In this document: piece after piece, positions 1 through 9,590 of the stretch | Layout of the letters: the number at the start of each line of letters is the position of its first letter | Position numbering within the stretch: the stretch's first letter is position 1 | Program-made: the position numbers and the translations under genes | Notes under the pieces: model-generated | Databases searched by the model: none | Told to the model about the DNA's origin: nothing | What the model saw: only the letters and a program-made list of their open reading frames with translations | Source of the DNA: an uncultured Chlorobiaceae bacterium | GTDB taxonomy: Bacteria; Bacteroidota; Chlorobiia; Chlorobiales; Chlorobiaceae | Assembly: GCA_903820085.1 (NCBI GenBank) | Contig: CAIJGA010000005.1 | Coordinates: 62,001 to 126,000 of the forward strand | Length of the DNA: 64,000 nt | Direction of reading: 5' to 3'

Positions 1-668
1 AGAGAATGGCAAAGTTCAACCAGCGGATTACTGATACCATTGCCGCTGAAGATCTTGGATTTTTTACCACGCTTATCGAGCAGTACTGTCATGAACATAA
101 TGTGCCGGCAATTGAAGCTGCCGCTGCACTTGCCTCAATGGTTCAGGGTGAGACACCGCTTCTGTTATCGAACAAGCCTGAAAAAAAGACTTATGAGGAT
201 CGCGGCTCGGACAGGGATCGCTTTTCAGACAGGGATCGTGGTTCAGAGAGGCCACGCAGCTCAGAGAGGGATCGCGGACCAGTCAAGAAAAGAACCAAAG
301 GCGAGACCTATGGTGATGAAGGCAAAGAGCGGTACCGTCTTGAAGTCGGCAGTGAGCATGGTGTGAAAGCCGGCAATATTTTGGGTGCCATTCTAAACGA
401 AGTTGGTCTTGATCCTGAATCGGTCGGCCATATTTCAATTAACGACAGCTACAGCACCGTCGAACTTCCGCAGGGCATGCCGGATAATGTTTTTCATGAA
501 CTGAGAACGGTCAGGGTTTGCGGTCGTCAACTGCGGTTGACCAAAATGGAAGATCAGGAGCGCGAGTCATCAGCCTACGGCCCAAAAAAGAGTTTTAAAA
601 AACCGTTTAAACCGGCAGGAAAAGAGACCGCTTTCTTTACTGGCAACAAAAAGAAGCGAAAGGGTTAA
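1..668 (+). CDS. DEAD-box RNA helicase, C-terminal part (DbpA-type RNA-binding domain)
   Basis: This is the 3' end of a gene that enters from the left; the frame is open to the window edge, so the ATG at 6 need not be the start. The first ~55 residues resemble the helical tail that follows the helicase core in DeaD/CsdA proteins. A low-complexity Arg/Asp/Ser/Glu linker (about residues 65-100) follows. Residues ~108-185 look like the DbpA RRM-like domain (pattern YRLEVG...GVKAGNILGAI...). The tail is very basic and ends KKKRKG. The family remodels rRNA and mRNA structure in the cytoplasm, often in the cold. The helicase motifs themselves lie outside the window. The gene ends in a clear terminator. 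Confidence 0.85.
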   Translation, partial: RMAKFNQRITDTIAAEDLGFFTTLIEQYCHEHNVPAIEAAAALASMVQGETPLLLSNKPEKKTYEDRGSDRDRFSDRDRGSERPRSSERDRGPVKKRTKGETYGDEGKERYRLEVGSEHGVKAGNILGAILNEVGLDPESVGHISINDSYSTVELPQGMPDNVFHELRTVRVCGRQLRLTKMEDQERESSAYGPKKSFKKPFKPAGKETAFFTGNKKKRKG

Positions 669-691
669 TCCGGCTTTTCTATTGATTTCAG

Positions 692-719
692 GCGGGGAAT
701 TTTTTCCCCGCTTTTTTTT
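692..719 (+). terminator. Rho-independent terminator of the helicase gene
   Basis: A perfect 8-bp stem (GCGGGGAA at 692-699 with TTCCCCGC at 704-711) and a TTTT loop are followed by eight T residues. Confidence 0.9.
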
Positions 720-764
720 GTTCAAATTGAGGGTTGGGTTCATTGAAATATCAGGACAATTATT

Positions 765-2159
765 ATGGAGCTTCAGTTTTACGGTGCAACGGCAAGGGTG
801 ACCGGTTCATGCCATATCCTCAGGGTAAAGGGGTTAACGGTTTTGATCGATTGCGGACTTATACAGGGTTCAATGGAAGATGAGGCGCTCAATAAAGAAC
901 CTTTTCCTTTTGATCCGGCCTCCATTGATGCCGTTGTTTTGACACACGGCCATATCGATCACTCCGGACGCATTCCTTATCTCATCAAGCATGGATATCG
1001 TGGTGTGGTTTATGCCCAGCAGGCGACGGTTGATCTTTGCAGGGTACTGCTGCTTGATTCAGCTTCTCTTGCCGAGCGGGACGCGGAGTTTCGCCGGAAG
1101 CACCCGTTAACGAAGCGAGATCAACATGCAGAACCTCTTTATACTCGTGAGGATGCATTGAGGGCCCTGAATTCGATGACCGGCTTGCCGTATCATGAAA
1201 AGCAGGAGATTCTGCCGGGTGTGACCATTCGCTTCAGCGATGCCGGTCATATTCTCGGTTCAGCGCTTGTTGAGGTATGGCTGCAGGAAGATGAGGTTGC
1301 AAGAAAACTTGTTTTCAGTGGTGATGTCGGGCAGTTCGGCTCACCGATCCTCAACGATCCGGAAACGGTTGCGCAGGCTGATGCGGTCATCCTTGAGAGC
1401 ACCTACGGAGATCGTTTGCATCGGGAACTTGAGCTAACCCTTGCCGAAATAGGGGATATTATCCGATCGGCAAGTACCGGACATGGCAATATTATTATTC
1501 CAGCCTTTTCGATCGGCCGAAGTCAGGAGTTGCTCTACCTTTTTGGGCAGTATTATGATGAGTGGGGGCTTGAGCGCTGGCAGGTTTATCTTGACAGTCC
1601 GATGGCTATTGAAGCGAGCCGGATTTACTGGGACTATCCCGAGCTCTATGACAAGGAGGCGGTCGCCTTCCGGCACGACAAAAAGATGATGCTGCGCCTG
1701 AAAAATCTCCATTTTACCCCGACGGTAGAGCAGTCGCAGGCGATCAACGCCATCAAAAGCGGTGCCATCATCATCGCCGGAAGCGGCATGTGCAATGGAG
1801 GCAGGATTCTGCATCATCTGAAGCACCATATACAGCGGCCGGAATGCAGCCTGATCATGACCGGCTTTCAGGCGGAAGGAACACTTGGCCGATCGCTTGT
1901 CAATGGGGACAGGGAGGTCGTTATCCTCGGCAGGAGTTATCCGGTCAAAGCGGCCGTCCACACTATCGGCGGCTTGTCGGCGCATGGCGACCAGAACGAC
2001 CTGCTTCGCTGGATGGGCGGGTTTGAAAATAAACCGGAGGTTTTTGTGGTGCACGGTGATGTACCGGTCAAAAAAATTTTCCGGGATGCGATTGAAGCCC
2101 GTCTGGGTCTGAAGGCAACAATTCCAAAATCGGGGGATGTTATCTCGTTTGCTCCCTGA
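765..2159 (+). CDS. MBL-fold metallo-hydrolase with beta-CASP domain (CPSF/Ysh1-like ribonuclease)
   Basis: 464 aa. The zinc motif HGHIDHSGRIP lies near residue 65, later metal ligands follow in GHILGS and SGDVG, and the beta-CASP signature ESTYGDRLH sits near residue 210. The C-terminal RMMBL motif (HTIGGLSAHGDQ) completes the set used by RNA-processing beta-CASP enzymes such as archaeal CPSF-like proteins and bacterial homologues. The predicted role is a Zn-dependent endo- or 5' exonuclease acting on RNA in the cytoplasm; the substrate cannot be told from sequence. All domains are present and the length is usual. The gene stands alone after the helicase terminator, with a weak AGGA upstream of the ATG. 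Confidence 0.85.
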   Translation: MELQFYGATARVTGSCHILRVKGLTVLIDCGLIQGSMEDEALNKEPFPFDPASIDAVVLTHGHIDHSGRIPYLIKHGYRGVVYAQQATVDLCRVLLLDSASLAERDAEFRRKHPLTKRDQHAEPLYTREDALRALNSMTGLPYHEKQEILPGVTIRFSDAGHILGSALVEVWLQEDEVARKLVFSGDVGQFGSPILNDPETVAQADAVILESTYGDRLHRELELTLAEIGDIIRSASTGHGNIIIPAFSIGRSQELLYLFGQYYDEWGLERWQVYLDSPMAIEASRIYWDYPELYDKEAVAFRHDKKMMLRLKNLHFTPTVEQSQAINAIKSGAIIIAGSGMCNGGRILHHLKHHIQRPECSLIMTGFQAEGTLGRSLVNGDREVVILGRSYPVKAAVHTIGGLSAHGDQNDLLRWMGGFENKPEVFVVHGDVPVKKIFRDAIEARLGLKATIPKSGDVISFAP

Positions 2160-2326
2160 GCTTACGGGTTTGAGGCGGAGTGTTACGCTGTTGCAAAATT
2201 GATTGCCTGCGGGTTGCAGGCTTTCTATTAATTACTATTTTCACAATGTTTTATAAGAGATGGTTATCAACGGCCAGCGGGTCGCAATGATGACGATCGT
2301 TTTTTTATGTCACCAACCAGGATGCT

Positions 2327-2806
2327 ATGTCAGTTACGTCGTTCAAAGAGCTTGTTCCTATTCTTCAAACCGCAATCGGTCCGATGATTCTTATCTCCGG
2401 TCTCGGTCTTTTGCTTTTAACCATGACCAACAGGCTTGGTCGTATTATTGATCGTTCACGATCGCTGCTTGATAATCTGGAATCCTATCCTGAGACGTAT
2501 ATCATCAGGATAAATAAAGAGGTTGCGATTCTCTGGCAACGGGCGCGTTATATCCGGGTTGCTATTCTGTTTGCCTGTATGACCTGTCTTGGGGCCTCAT
2601 TGCTGATCATGATGCTTTTTCTCAGTGCACTGGTCAATATCGACCTGCCGATGCTGTTATCGGCAATATTTATTTTCAGTATGCTTTGCCTGAGTTTTTC
2701 ACTGATCTTTTTCCTTGTTGACGTCAACATGACCCTTTCGGCTCTGAAAATTGAAATGGAGAGCCATGACAAAAAGAGACTTATTATTGAGACAAAGGGA
2801 TACTGA
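2327..2806 (+). CDS. DUF2721 family membrane protein
   Basis: 159 aa. A hydrophobic N-terminal helix (about residues 15-35) is followed by the conserved-looking basic stretch TNRLGRIIDRSR, then two strongly hydrophobic helices (about 75-105 and 110-135). This is the layout of DUF2721 proteins, whose function is unknown. The chosen ATG has AGGA just upstream (2319-2322). It converges on xerD with an 11-bp gap, so neither gene has room for a separate terminator. The 167 bases before it (2160-2326) hold no gene. Confidence 0.75.
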   Translation: MSVTSFKELVPILQTAIGPMILISGLGLLLLTMTNRLGRIIDRSRSLLDNLESYPETYIIRINKEVAILWQRARYIRVAILFACMTCLGASLLIMMLFLSALVNIDLPMLLSAIFIFSMLCLSFSLIFFLVDVNMTLSALKIEMESHDKKRLIIETKGY

Positions 2807-2817
2807 GCACTATCCTT

Positions 2818-3732
2818 TCACCCCCTCGGATGAAAGGTTTTGTGTACCTCTTTGATAAATGATCGATCGATGTGCGTGTAGATCTGGGTGGTGACGATTG
2901 AGCGGTGTCCTAGCATCTCCTGGACTGCGCGAAGATCGGCACCGCCTTCGAGCAGATGGGTTGCAAAGGTATGGCGAAAGGTATGCGGGCTGATATTTTT
3001 TTCAATCCCTGCCAGAACGGCATATTTTTGCACCATTGTGAAAAGAGCCATGCGTGAGATTTTCATGCCACGCGCATTGAGAAAGAGGTAGTCATCGGAA
3101 TTGCGCTGCACCAGCGAAAGACGAAGTTCCCTCTGATATTGCCTGACCCATCCAATGGCGGAACTGCCGACAGGAACCAGCCTTTCCTTTGACCCTTTGC
3201 CGAAGATTCTTACAAAACCCGCATCAAGATAAAGGTTCTGCTGCCGGATGTTGATGAGTTCACTGACCCTGACGCCTGTGGCATAAAGGAGTTCAAGTGC
3301 CGCCTTGTCGCGCAGGTCATATTTTCCGGGCGGGTTCACTGATTGCGGCGCTGCAAGCAGGCGCATGGTTTCATCAACCGTCAGGACGCTGGGAAGGTAT
3401 TGGGCCTTTTTTGGCTGATGGATGTTTTCTGCCGGGTTTGTGCTGAGTGCGCGTTCGAGCACCAGGAATTTATGAAAGGAGCGGATAGCTGAAATGTTTC
3501 GTGCTATTGAGCTTGCTTCGAGTCCTATGCCGAAAAGTTCGCCCATGAACTCCTCGACATGGCGGTTTGTAATAACCTCCAGAGGCCGTGAACTGAGCTG
3601 CATGAAGAGCAGGTATCGCTCGAGATCGTTCTGGTACGACTCTCTGGTATTGGCTGAAAAGTTGCGCTCAATGAGCATATAGTTCAGGAAACTCTCAAGC
3701 GCTCTCTGGTAGTGATGGTGCAGCGTGTTCAT
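2818..3732 (-). CDS. xerD: Tyrosine recombinase XerD/XerC
   Basis: 304 aa, the standard size. An N-terminal SAM-like core-binding domain (residues ~1-95) precedes the catalytic domain. The full catalytic set is visible: R155 (GVRVSEL), K179 (FGKGSKER), H250 and R253 (HTFRH), H276 (LGHRS) and Y285 (IYTH). The spacing matches E. coli XerD within one residue. The family resolves chromosome dimers at dif with FtsK. No dif-like site was recognised nearby, and the context is housekeeping rather than mobile. XerC cannot be fully excluded. The gene is probably cotranscribed with upstream rsmB (11-bp gap). Confidence 0.88.
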   Translation of the reverse strand: MNTLHHHYQRALESFLNYMLIERNFSANTRESYQNDLERYLLFMQLSSRPLEVITNRHVEEFMGELFGIGLEASSIARNISAIRSFHKFLVLERALSTNPAENIHQPKKAQYLPSVLTVDETMRLLAAPQSVNPPGKYDLRDKAALELLYATGVRVSELINIRQQNLYLDAGFVRIFGKGSKERLVPVGSSAIGWVRQYQRELRLSLVQRNSDDYLFLNARGMKISRMALFTMVQKYAVLAGIEKNISPHTFRHTFATHLLEGGADLRAVQEMLGHRSIVTTQIYTHIDRSFIKEVHKTFHPRG

Positions 3733-3743
3733 GTGGTTGCCTG

Positions 3744-5075
3744 TCAGATTTTGCGCATGCGCTGGCAGAATCCGCCATCAAAACCCTGATACTCGCCTGG
3801 AAGAGTCAAAATAGCGCCATGCTCATCCTTGCTGTTTCGGAACTGTTCCGGTATACGCTCACCAACGGGATCGGCAATAAAATCAGGATGTCTTTGAAGA
3901 AATGCCTCGATTTGCAGGCTGTTTTCTTCAGCTTCGATGGAACAGGTTGCATAGACCAGAATTCCCTCCTTGTCAAGCAGTTCTGCTGCATGATCAAGCA
4001 GTTCCGCCTGCAGTATCCGAAGTTCCCGGAGCGTCTCAGGGTTCAGTTTCCATCGCAGTTCAGCCCGCCGGCCAAGCACTCCCGTTCCCGTACAGGGAGC
4101 GTCAAGCAGGATGGCGTGAGGAGCAATTTCAGGCACAAAGGTCCGGGCATCTTCCGCTACGGTTCTGATGATGGTGATGCCTAGTGCCTCGGCATGGGTC
4201 TCTATTTTCAACAGTTTCTGCTCATAGCGGTCAACAGCGGTAATCTGACCGCTGTTTTGCATCAGCTCGGCCATGAAGGTAGCTTTGCCACCCGGTGCAG
4301 CGCACAAATCGAGTACGTTGCTGCCCGGAGCGGGATTCAGCAGCAGGCACGCCAGTCCCTGCGCCGGGTTTTGAACGGTGAGGCGCCCGTCGGTCAAAGC
4401 GGGTTCAAAGGTGCTGAAATCTTTTGAGAGAAAGAAGTATTCAATGCCGCTTTTTTCATGCATTGCGGCCTTCATAGCTTCGTCGCAAAACAGCACCCCT
4501 GCTGATATTTTCAATCGGTTGATTCTGAATCCAAATAATGGAAACTGATTGTTATAGGAAAGGATAGCCTCACTTTTTTCTCTGCCGTAGGCCCCGATCC
4601 AGCGTTCGACAAGCCACTGCGGGTGAGAGTATTTTATGGCAAGCTGCTCTTCAGGTTTTTTATCTTTCAGCCACTCGTCAAGGGTCACGCTCTCAGGAGT
4701 AATTTTTCTCAAAACGCCGTTGACCAGCTTTGACATTCGCTCACCCTTGTATTTTCTGGCAAGTTTCACGCATTCGTTGACAGCGGCCCAGTCGGGTACC
4801 TTGTTAAGGAAAAGAATCTGATAGACTCCGAGGCGGAGTATGTTTTTCATGACCGGGGCGGCTTTGTCGAGGTCATGATGGTAGAATCGGCTGATGATAA
4901 AATCAAGCTGAAGCCGGTAGCGCAGAACTCCGTTTACCAGTCCTGTGGAGAGCGCCCGGTCAATGCGGTTCAGTGCAGAGTGCTGCAGCGTCCGGTGAAG
5001 CATCTGGTCGGAGCGCTGCTTTCCTGTTTCAAGTGACTGCAGAACTTGCAATGCCAGTTCTCGTGCTGTGATCAT
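3744..5075 (-). CDS. rsmB: 16S rRNA m5C967 methyltransferase RsmB/Sun
   Basis: 443 aa. An N-terminal NusB-like RNA-binding domain (residues ~1-135, starting ARELALQVLQSLE) precedes a SAM-dependent methyltransferase domain. The SAM-binding motif is VLDLCAAPGGKATF, the motif IV cysteine is in DAPCTGTGVLGRR, and the catalytic cysteine is in YATCSIEAEEN. The family methylates C967 of 16S rRNA. It sits 11 bp upstream of xerD on the same strand, and its promoter must lie in the AT-rich region 5076-5180, which it shares divergently with the metX riboswitch leader. Confidence 0.92.
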   Translation of the reverse strand: MITARELALQVLQSLETGKQRSDQMLHRTLQHSALNRIDRALSTGLVNGVLRYRLQLDFIISRFYHHDLDKAAPVMKNILRLGVYQILFLNKVPDWAAVNECVKLARKYKGERMSKLVNGVLRKITPESVTLDEWLKDKKPEEQLAIKYSHPQWLVERWIGAYGREKSEAILSYNNQFPLFGFRINRLKISAGVLFCDEAMKAAMHEKSGIEYFFLSKDFSTFEPALTDGRLTVQNPAQGLACLLLNPAPGSNVLDLCAAPGGKATFMAELMQNSGQITAVDRYEQKLLKIETHAEALGITIIRTVAEDARTFVPEIAPHAILLDAPCTGTGVLGRRAELRWKLNPETLRELRILQAELLDHAAELLDKEGILVYATCSIEAEENSLQIEAFLQRHPDFIADPVGERIPEQFRNSKDEHGAILTLPGEYQGFDGGFCQRMRKI

Positions 5076-5183
5076 GGGTAATAATTAAAAACAATTTAAA
5101 TACATTCGGGCCCTTCAGGCTGTTTGTAAAATACTATTCCCTGTTGTAGATTGATCAAACAAAATGTTCTTTTCAAGATTTCA

Positions 5184-5292
5184 AGCTATCATCCAGAAAG
5201 GTGGAGGGACTGGCCCTGAGAAGCCTTGGCAACCGTCATTGCCGTAATGAGCGGTGCCAATTCCATCCCGGCATAAAGAGCGGGAATGATGA
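5184..5292 (+). promoter_or_regulatory. SAM riboswitch (S-box, SAM-I type)
   Basis: The S-box core is plain: AGAAAGGTGGAGGGACTGGC at 5195-5214, then CCCTGAGAAGCC, GGCAACC (5228-5234) and GGTGCCAATTCC (5253-5264). P1 can form between ATCATCC (5188-5194) and GGAATGAT (5283-5290) with one bulged A. It precedes metX, so it would shut off methionine synthesis when S-adenosylmethionine is plentiful. A long ORF reading begins inside its 3' half at 5286; that is chance. Confidence 0.93.
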
Positions 5293-5438
5293 TGGTATGC
5301 ATGCCTTTCTTTCGGGTTCATACCTCTCTTCAGATATATCCTGTAACTCTCTATTTATTTAGGGGGTTATACCTGCACTTATGGAGCTTTGGCGGTTTCC
5401 GTTTATCGACATTCAGAACAAGCTATTACAAAATTGAC

Positions 5439-6527
5439 ATGAAGCGCATGAGAGCATATTCGGAGCTGATTTCCGAAAAAACGCACTATTTTGACTCAAG
5501 TGAACCCTTTACGACCGAGTTTGGCGACATCATCCCTTCTGTGCGGGTGGCTTACCGGACATGGGGGAAGCTGAATGCACGAAAAGACAATGTGGTGCTC
5601 ATCTGCCAGGCGCTTACCGGCTCTGCTGATGCGGACGGCTGGTGGGAAGGGATGTTTTCCCAGGGAGGAGCTTTCGACGAAAGCGTCGATTTCATCATAT
5701 GCAGCAATGTGCTTGGAAGCTGTTACGGCACAACAGGCCCGGTATCTCTCAATCCTCTCACCGGCAATAATTATGGTCCCGATTTCCCTTTGATTACGAT
5801 CAGGGATATGGTTGAGGTGCAGCGTCTTTTGCTTGCCGGACTCGGCATTGACCGGGTCAAACTGGCGGTCGGTGCTTCTCTTGGCGGCATGCAGGTGCTT
5901 GAGTGGGGTGCTCTCTATCCTGACATTGTTCAGGCTCTTATGCCGATGGGTGCTTCCGGTCGTCATTCGGCATGGTGCATAGCGCAGAGTGAGGCACAAC
6001 GGCAGGCGATTTATGCCGATCGCGACTGGAACGATGGCTGGTACGCGGATGGTCATCCTCCGGCCAGAGGCCTTGCTGCAGCAAGGATGATGGCCATGTG
6101 CAGTTACCGGAGCTTCGAAAACTTTCAGATACGGTTTGGCAGGGAGTTTCAGCAAGGCACCACCATATTCAAAGCCGAAAGCTATCTGCACCATCAGGGC
6201 CGGAAGCTGGTCGAGCGTTTTGATGCCAATACCTATATCACCCTCACCAAAGCGATGGATATGCATGATCTCGGGCGGGGCAGAGGTGCCTATGAAGATG
6301 TCTTGCGCTCCATTCAGCTTCCTGTGGAGATCCTCTCCATCAATTCAGATATTCTCTACCCGAAAGAGGAGCAGGAGGAGTTGGCCCGGTTTATGCCGAA
6401 ATCAAAAATTCTCTACCTTGACGAACCATACGGCCATGACGCTTTTCTTATTGATGTTGAACGGGTCAGCCGTATGGTCAGGGATTTTCTGGGCGGTCGG
6501 GCTTTAACAGCTCATTCGGCAGCCTGA
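5439..6527 (+). CDS. metX: Homoserine O-acetyltransferase MetX
   Basis: 362 aa from ATG 5439 ([10 protein letters not shown]). The frame is open back to 5286, but that start would lie inside the SAM riboswitch and add 51 residues unlike the family. The alpha/beta hydrolase fold has the nucleophile S147 in VGASLGGMQ, an acid residue in NSDILYP and the histidine in YGHDAFL. The family acetylates homoserine with acetyl-CoA in the cytoplasm, feeding sulfhydrylation to homocysteine and methionine. The partner metY is not in the window. Expression is probably controlled by the upstream SAM riboswitch. Its 3' end overlaps that of serS by 16 bp on the other strand. Confidence 0.95.
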   Translation: MKRMRAYSELISEKTHYFDSSEPFTTEFGDIIPSVRVAYRTWGKLNARKDNVVLICQALTGSADADGWWEGMFSQGGAFDESVDFIICSNVLGSCYGTTGPVSLNPLTGNNYGPDFPLITIRDMVEVQRLLLAGLGIDRVKLAVGASLGGMQVLEWGALYPDIVQALMPMGASGRHSAWCIAQSEAQRQAIYADRDWNDGWYADGHPPARGLAAARMMAMCSYRSFENFQIRFGREFQQGTTIFKAESYLHHQGRKLVERFDANTYITLTKAMDMHDLGRGRGAYEDVLRSIQLPVEILSINSDILYPKEEQEELARFMPKSKILYLDEPYGHDAFLIDVERVSRMVRDFLGGRALTAHSAA

Positions 6528-7807
6528 GAAATCTCGTCGAAGCGTGTATAGTGCCGCAAGACCTCTGGAACCATGACAGAGCCTTCCGCAGTCTGATAAT
6601 GCTCAAGCAGGGAGACCATAAGCCGCGAGGTCGCCAAGCCCGAGCCATTGAGGGTGTGCACAAACTCCGGTTTTGCGTTACTCTCGGGCTTGAAGCGGAT
6701 GTTGGCGCGCCGTGCCTGGTAATCCTCAAAGTTTGAGCAGCTCGAAGCTTCGAGATATTTCTGTTCAGCCGGTGACCAGACCTCGATATCATAACATTTT
6801 GTCGCGTTGGCACTGATGTCGCCGCTGCAGAGCAAAAGCACCCGGTACGGTATTTTCAAGGCTATGAGAATTGCTTCGGCGTTCTCACGGATCTTTTCGA
6901 GCGCCTCATACGACTCTTCCGGACGGGTAAACTTTACCATCTCAACCTTGTTGAACTGGTGCACTCTGAGAAACCCTCGTGTATCCTTGCCGTAACTGCC
7001 CGCTTCGCGACGGAAACAGGCTGAATAGGCAGCATAGGAGATCGGCAGTGTTTTGGCATCCAGCATTTCACCACGGTGCAGATTGGTTATCGGTACCTCT
7101 GCTGTTGGAATGGCGTAGAGGTCATCCTCCTCCATATGGTAGACCTGATCGGCGAATTTCGGCCACTGTCCGGTACCTCTGAGCGACTCCTGGTTGACGA
7201 AAAATGGCGGGAAGACTTCGGTATAGCCGTGACGCTCGGTATGGCAGTCGAGCATGAAATTGATCAGTGCGCGTTCAAGGCGGGCTCCTTTGCCTATGTA
7301 AACCGGAAATCCTGCTCCGCAAACCTTTGCACCCCGTTCAAAATCAAGAATACGGAGCGATTTGCCCAGTTCAAGGTGGTTTTTGACCGGAAAATCAAGA
7401 TCGTAGGTAAAGGTTACCGGCTCCTTGAAGATCTGGTTCTCGTCAGCGGAACGACCGGGAGGAACGGATGGATGCAGCTTGTTGGGGAGACCCAAAAGAA
7501 TCGCCTCCATATCCTCTTCAAGAGGGCCAAGCAAGGCACTCATGCCGGCAATTTCCTCCGAAACTGATTTCATTTGGAGAATAAGCACTTCAGATGAGCC
7601 GACGCCACTTTTTTTAATGTCAGCAATCTCTTTTGAAACCTTGTTGCGCATTGCTTTCAGATCGTCTGAACGCTGTACCAGTCCTTTGCGTTTTTTGTCG
7701 AGATCAAGAAGCTGAGCAACTTTTGGCTCCTCGGAGGCAAGCTGGCGGTTGCGGAGCATGGAAATGATCTCTTCCGGATGCTGACGGATGATATTGATAT
7801 CAAGCAT
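6512..7807 (-). CDS. serS: Seryl-tRNA synthetase
   Basis: 431 aa, the normal length. An N-terminal long antiparallel coiled-coil (about residues 28-105) binds the tRNA-Ser variable arm. The class II catalytic domain shows motif 2 ([14 protein letters not shown]) and motif 3 ([12 protein letters not shown]). It charges tRNA-Ser with serine in the cytoplasm. It is the last gene of a probable pterin reductase-yqeY-serS run on the minus strand, 18 bp after yqeY. Confidence 0.96.
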   Translation of the reverse strand: MLDINIIRQHPEEIISMLRNRQLASEEPKVAQLLDLDKKRKGLVQRSDDLKAMRNKVSKEIADIKKSGVGSSEVLILQMKSVSEEIAGMSALLGPLEEDMEAILLGLPNKLHPSVPPGRSADENQIFKEPVTFTYDLDFPVKNHLELGKSLRILDFERGAKVCGAGFPVYIGKGARLERALINFMLDCHTERHGYTEVFPPFFVNQESLRGTGQWPKFADQVYHMEEDDLYAIPTAEVPITNLHRGEMLDAKTLPISYAAYSACFRREAGSYGKDTRGFLRVHQFNKVEMVKFTRPEESYEALEKIRENAEAILIALKIPYRVLLLCSGDISANATKCYDIEVWSPAEQKYLEASSCSNFEDYQARRANIRFKPESNAKPEFVHTLNGSGLATSRLMVSLLEHYQTAEGSVMVPEVLRHYTRFDEISQAAE

Positions 7808-7825
7808 GATGATGTCGGGAAAAGG

Positions 7826-8284
7826 TTATACAGAAAGCAGTGACTTGACGATCTCCTGAACTTTGGTGCCGTCAGCCTTGCCCTTGAGCGCTTTCATGGC
7901 CTGGCCCATTACTTTGCCGATATCTTTCATTGATGTCGCACCTGTTTTTGCTACAATATCCTCTACGATGGCCTTCAGGTCGTCATCGGAAACCGGTTCC
8001 GGCAGGTACTCTTCGATGACGGTGAGTTCTGCAAGCTCTATTGCTGCCAGGTCTGGACGGTTTCCGGCTGTAAACTGCTCAATGGCATCACGGCGTTTTT
8101 TGGCAAGGCTTACCAGCACCTCGATTTCCTGTTCATCACTCAGCACTCCTTTGCCGGCAACACGGATGGATACCTCTTTTTCAAGCAGCGATGCCCGGAT
8201 GGAACGGATGGCGTTCAGACGGGTCTTGTCGCCGCTTTTCATTGAATTTTTCAGATCCAGATCTATTTTTTCTTTCAGACTCAT
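7826..8284 (-). CDS. GatB/YqeY domain protein
   Basis: 152 aa with the typical YqeY pattern: an N-terminal MSLKEKIDLDLKNSMKSGDK, a central helix with KKRRDAIEQF, then EEYLPEPVSDDDL and a C-terminal GKVMGQAMKALKGKADG. It resembles the tail domain of the GatB amidotransferase subunit, which contacts tRNA, but YqeY itself has no settled biochemical role. The position directly before serS fits a link to tRNA biology, though that is only inference. Confidence 0.85.
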   Translation of the reverse strand: MSLKEKIDLDLKNSMKSGDKTRLNAIRSIRASLLEKEVSIRVAGKGVLSDEQEIEVLVSLAKKRRDAIEQFTAGNRPDLAAIELAELTVIEEYLPEPVSDDDLKAIVEDIVAKTGATSMKDIGKVMGQAMKALKGKADGTKVQEIVKSLLSV

Positions 8285-8371
8285 GGTTGGGTAGGCTCAA
8301 AAGTTTTTTAAAAGAAGAATGCGCAAAATACAGGAAAAAAAGCGGCTTTCCCACAAGGGCAATGGCTTTGT

Positions 8372-9103
8372 TTATTCTTTGAGATCACCGCCAACCGGCC
8401 GGAGCACAAGTTCTTCCACCGATGTTCGCTGTGGCATGAAATAGGCGTTGACAAGAGGCAGGGAGACATCTTCAGGCATCATCATGAGGGATTTCATGGC
8501 ATCAGGAACTTCACCCCACATCGGCGTGTAAACGGCGCCGGGCATCACATTGGTAATGCGGACATTGCATGTTTTTGCGTAGAGCCGCATCGCCTCGACC
8601 AACCCTTTTTGACCAAACTTCGACATGCAATAGAGCGAAGAGCTCTTGAAAGCTGTTTCAGACGCAATAGAGGTGATGAAGAAAATATGGCCGGACCTTT
8701 TCTCTTCCATGATAGCAAAAACTCGCTGTGTAAGGAAAAAAGTGCCCTTGAGATTGACCGACATGGTAGAGTCAAAATCCTCCTCTGTCAGCTCGGCGAG
8801 CGGTTTGAATCTTCCTACACCGGCATTGTTGACCAGACAGTCAATGGTGCCGTAGCGTTCAAGTGTGGAGTTGACCAGCCTGTCAGTCTGGGCCTTGTCG
8901 GCAATGTCCGCCTGGAACAGATCCGTCGCAGCCCCGAAGGAGCGGCATTCAGCTGCAACAGACTCCAGATCAGCAAGGGTCCTTGATACAAGGATCAAGA
9001 CGGGATCAAACTCCGCCTGCTTTCCTGACATTTTGGCAAAATCAAGGGCAATGGCTTTGCCAATTCCTTTGCCGGCACCGGTGATCATGATGACCTGTTT
9101 CAT
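8372..9103 (-). CDS. Sepiapterin reductase (short-chain dehydrogenase, Chlorobium type)
   Basis: 243 aa from the ATG at 9103 (MKQVIMITGAGKGIGKAI); an in-frame ATG at 9124 would add seven residues. The SDR features are the NADP-binding TGAGKGIG, NNAG (about residue 92), catalytic S145 and Y158-x3-K162 (YCMSK). The sequence closely resembles, from memory, the structurally studied Chlorobium tepidum sepiapterin reductase, including GAVYTPMWG, MMMPED and the N-terminus. That enzyme makes a tetrahydrobiopterin stereoisomer used in the pterin glycosides of green sulfur bacteria. A 6-pyruvoyl-tetrahydropterin synthase homologue 1.4 kb away supports this. Family membership is certain; the substrate is a strong inference. 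Confidence 0.85.
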   Translation of the reverse strand: MKQVIMITGAGKGIGKAIALDFAKMSGKQAEFDPVLILVSRTLADLESVAAECRSFGAATDLFQADIADKAQTDRLVNSTLERYGTIDCLVNNAGVGRFKPLAELTEEDFDSTMSVNLKGTFFLTQRVFAIMEEKRSGHIFFITSIASETAFKSSSLYCMSKFGQKGLVEAMRLYAKTCNVRITNVMPGAVYTPMWGEVPDAMKSLMMMPEDVSLPLVNAYFMPQRTSVEELVLRPVGGDLKE

Positions 9104-9318
9104 TATTGAATGGTTAACTTTCATTATTATAAATATATGAGAGGATTCTTCATAAGTACGGTATTACACCGAAGCTGTATTATTGTTGTGATATTTCTTT
9201 GCGGCGCTGAAATAAATGAGAAAAAATACCTATATTTAAATCGTAAATTAGCCGCAAATGTGTGTCACTCATGGCTGCATTGCACATCCTCAAAAAGTGG
9301 TAAATTGTAATGCTTATC

Positions 9319-9573
9319 ATGGCAATAAGCAAAGTTAAATGGTTTGATGGCAAAAAAGGCTACGGCTTTCTTTTGAATCCAGAGGGTGGTGAGGATATTT
9401 TTGTTCATTTTTCCGCCATCCAGTCAGAGCAGAGCTTCAAGGTGCTGAATCAGGATGCTCAGGTTCATTTTGAGCTTGACAAAACGCAGAAAGGGTTGCA
9501 GGCAAAAAATGTCCGAGAAATTTCCGTGAACGACTCGGCAAATGATCAGTCGCCCCAGTTTTCGTTCGGCTGA
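9319..9573 (+). CDS. Cold-shock domain protein
   Basis: 84 aa from the ATG at 9319 (MAISKVKWFDGKKGYGF); the ATG at 9310 adds only three residues. The single CSD OB-fold has RNP1 as KGYGFL and RNP2 as DIFVHFSAI. The family binds single-stranded RNA or DNA and prevents secondary structure. A C-terminal 12-residue polar tail (SVNDSANDQS...) extends past the domain. The region 9104-9318 is a divergent promoter and leader zone shared with the sepiapterin reductase; a long cold-shock leader is common in this family. Confidence 0.92.
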   Translation: MAISKVKWFDGKKGYGFLLNPEGGEDIFVHFSAIQSEQSFKVLNQDAQVHFELDKTQKGLQAKNVREISVNDSANDQSPQFSFG

Positions 9574-9590
9574 AGAAGCAGAGCCGGGTA

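Noticed and set aside
5286-5438. Extended N-terminus of MetX
   Set aside because: The extra 51 codons start inside the SAM riboswitch and look unlike MetX; the ATG at 5439 fits the family.
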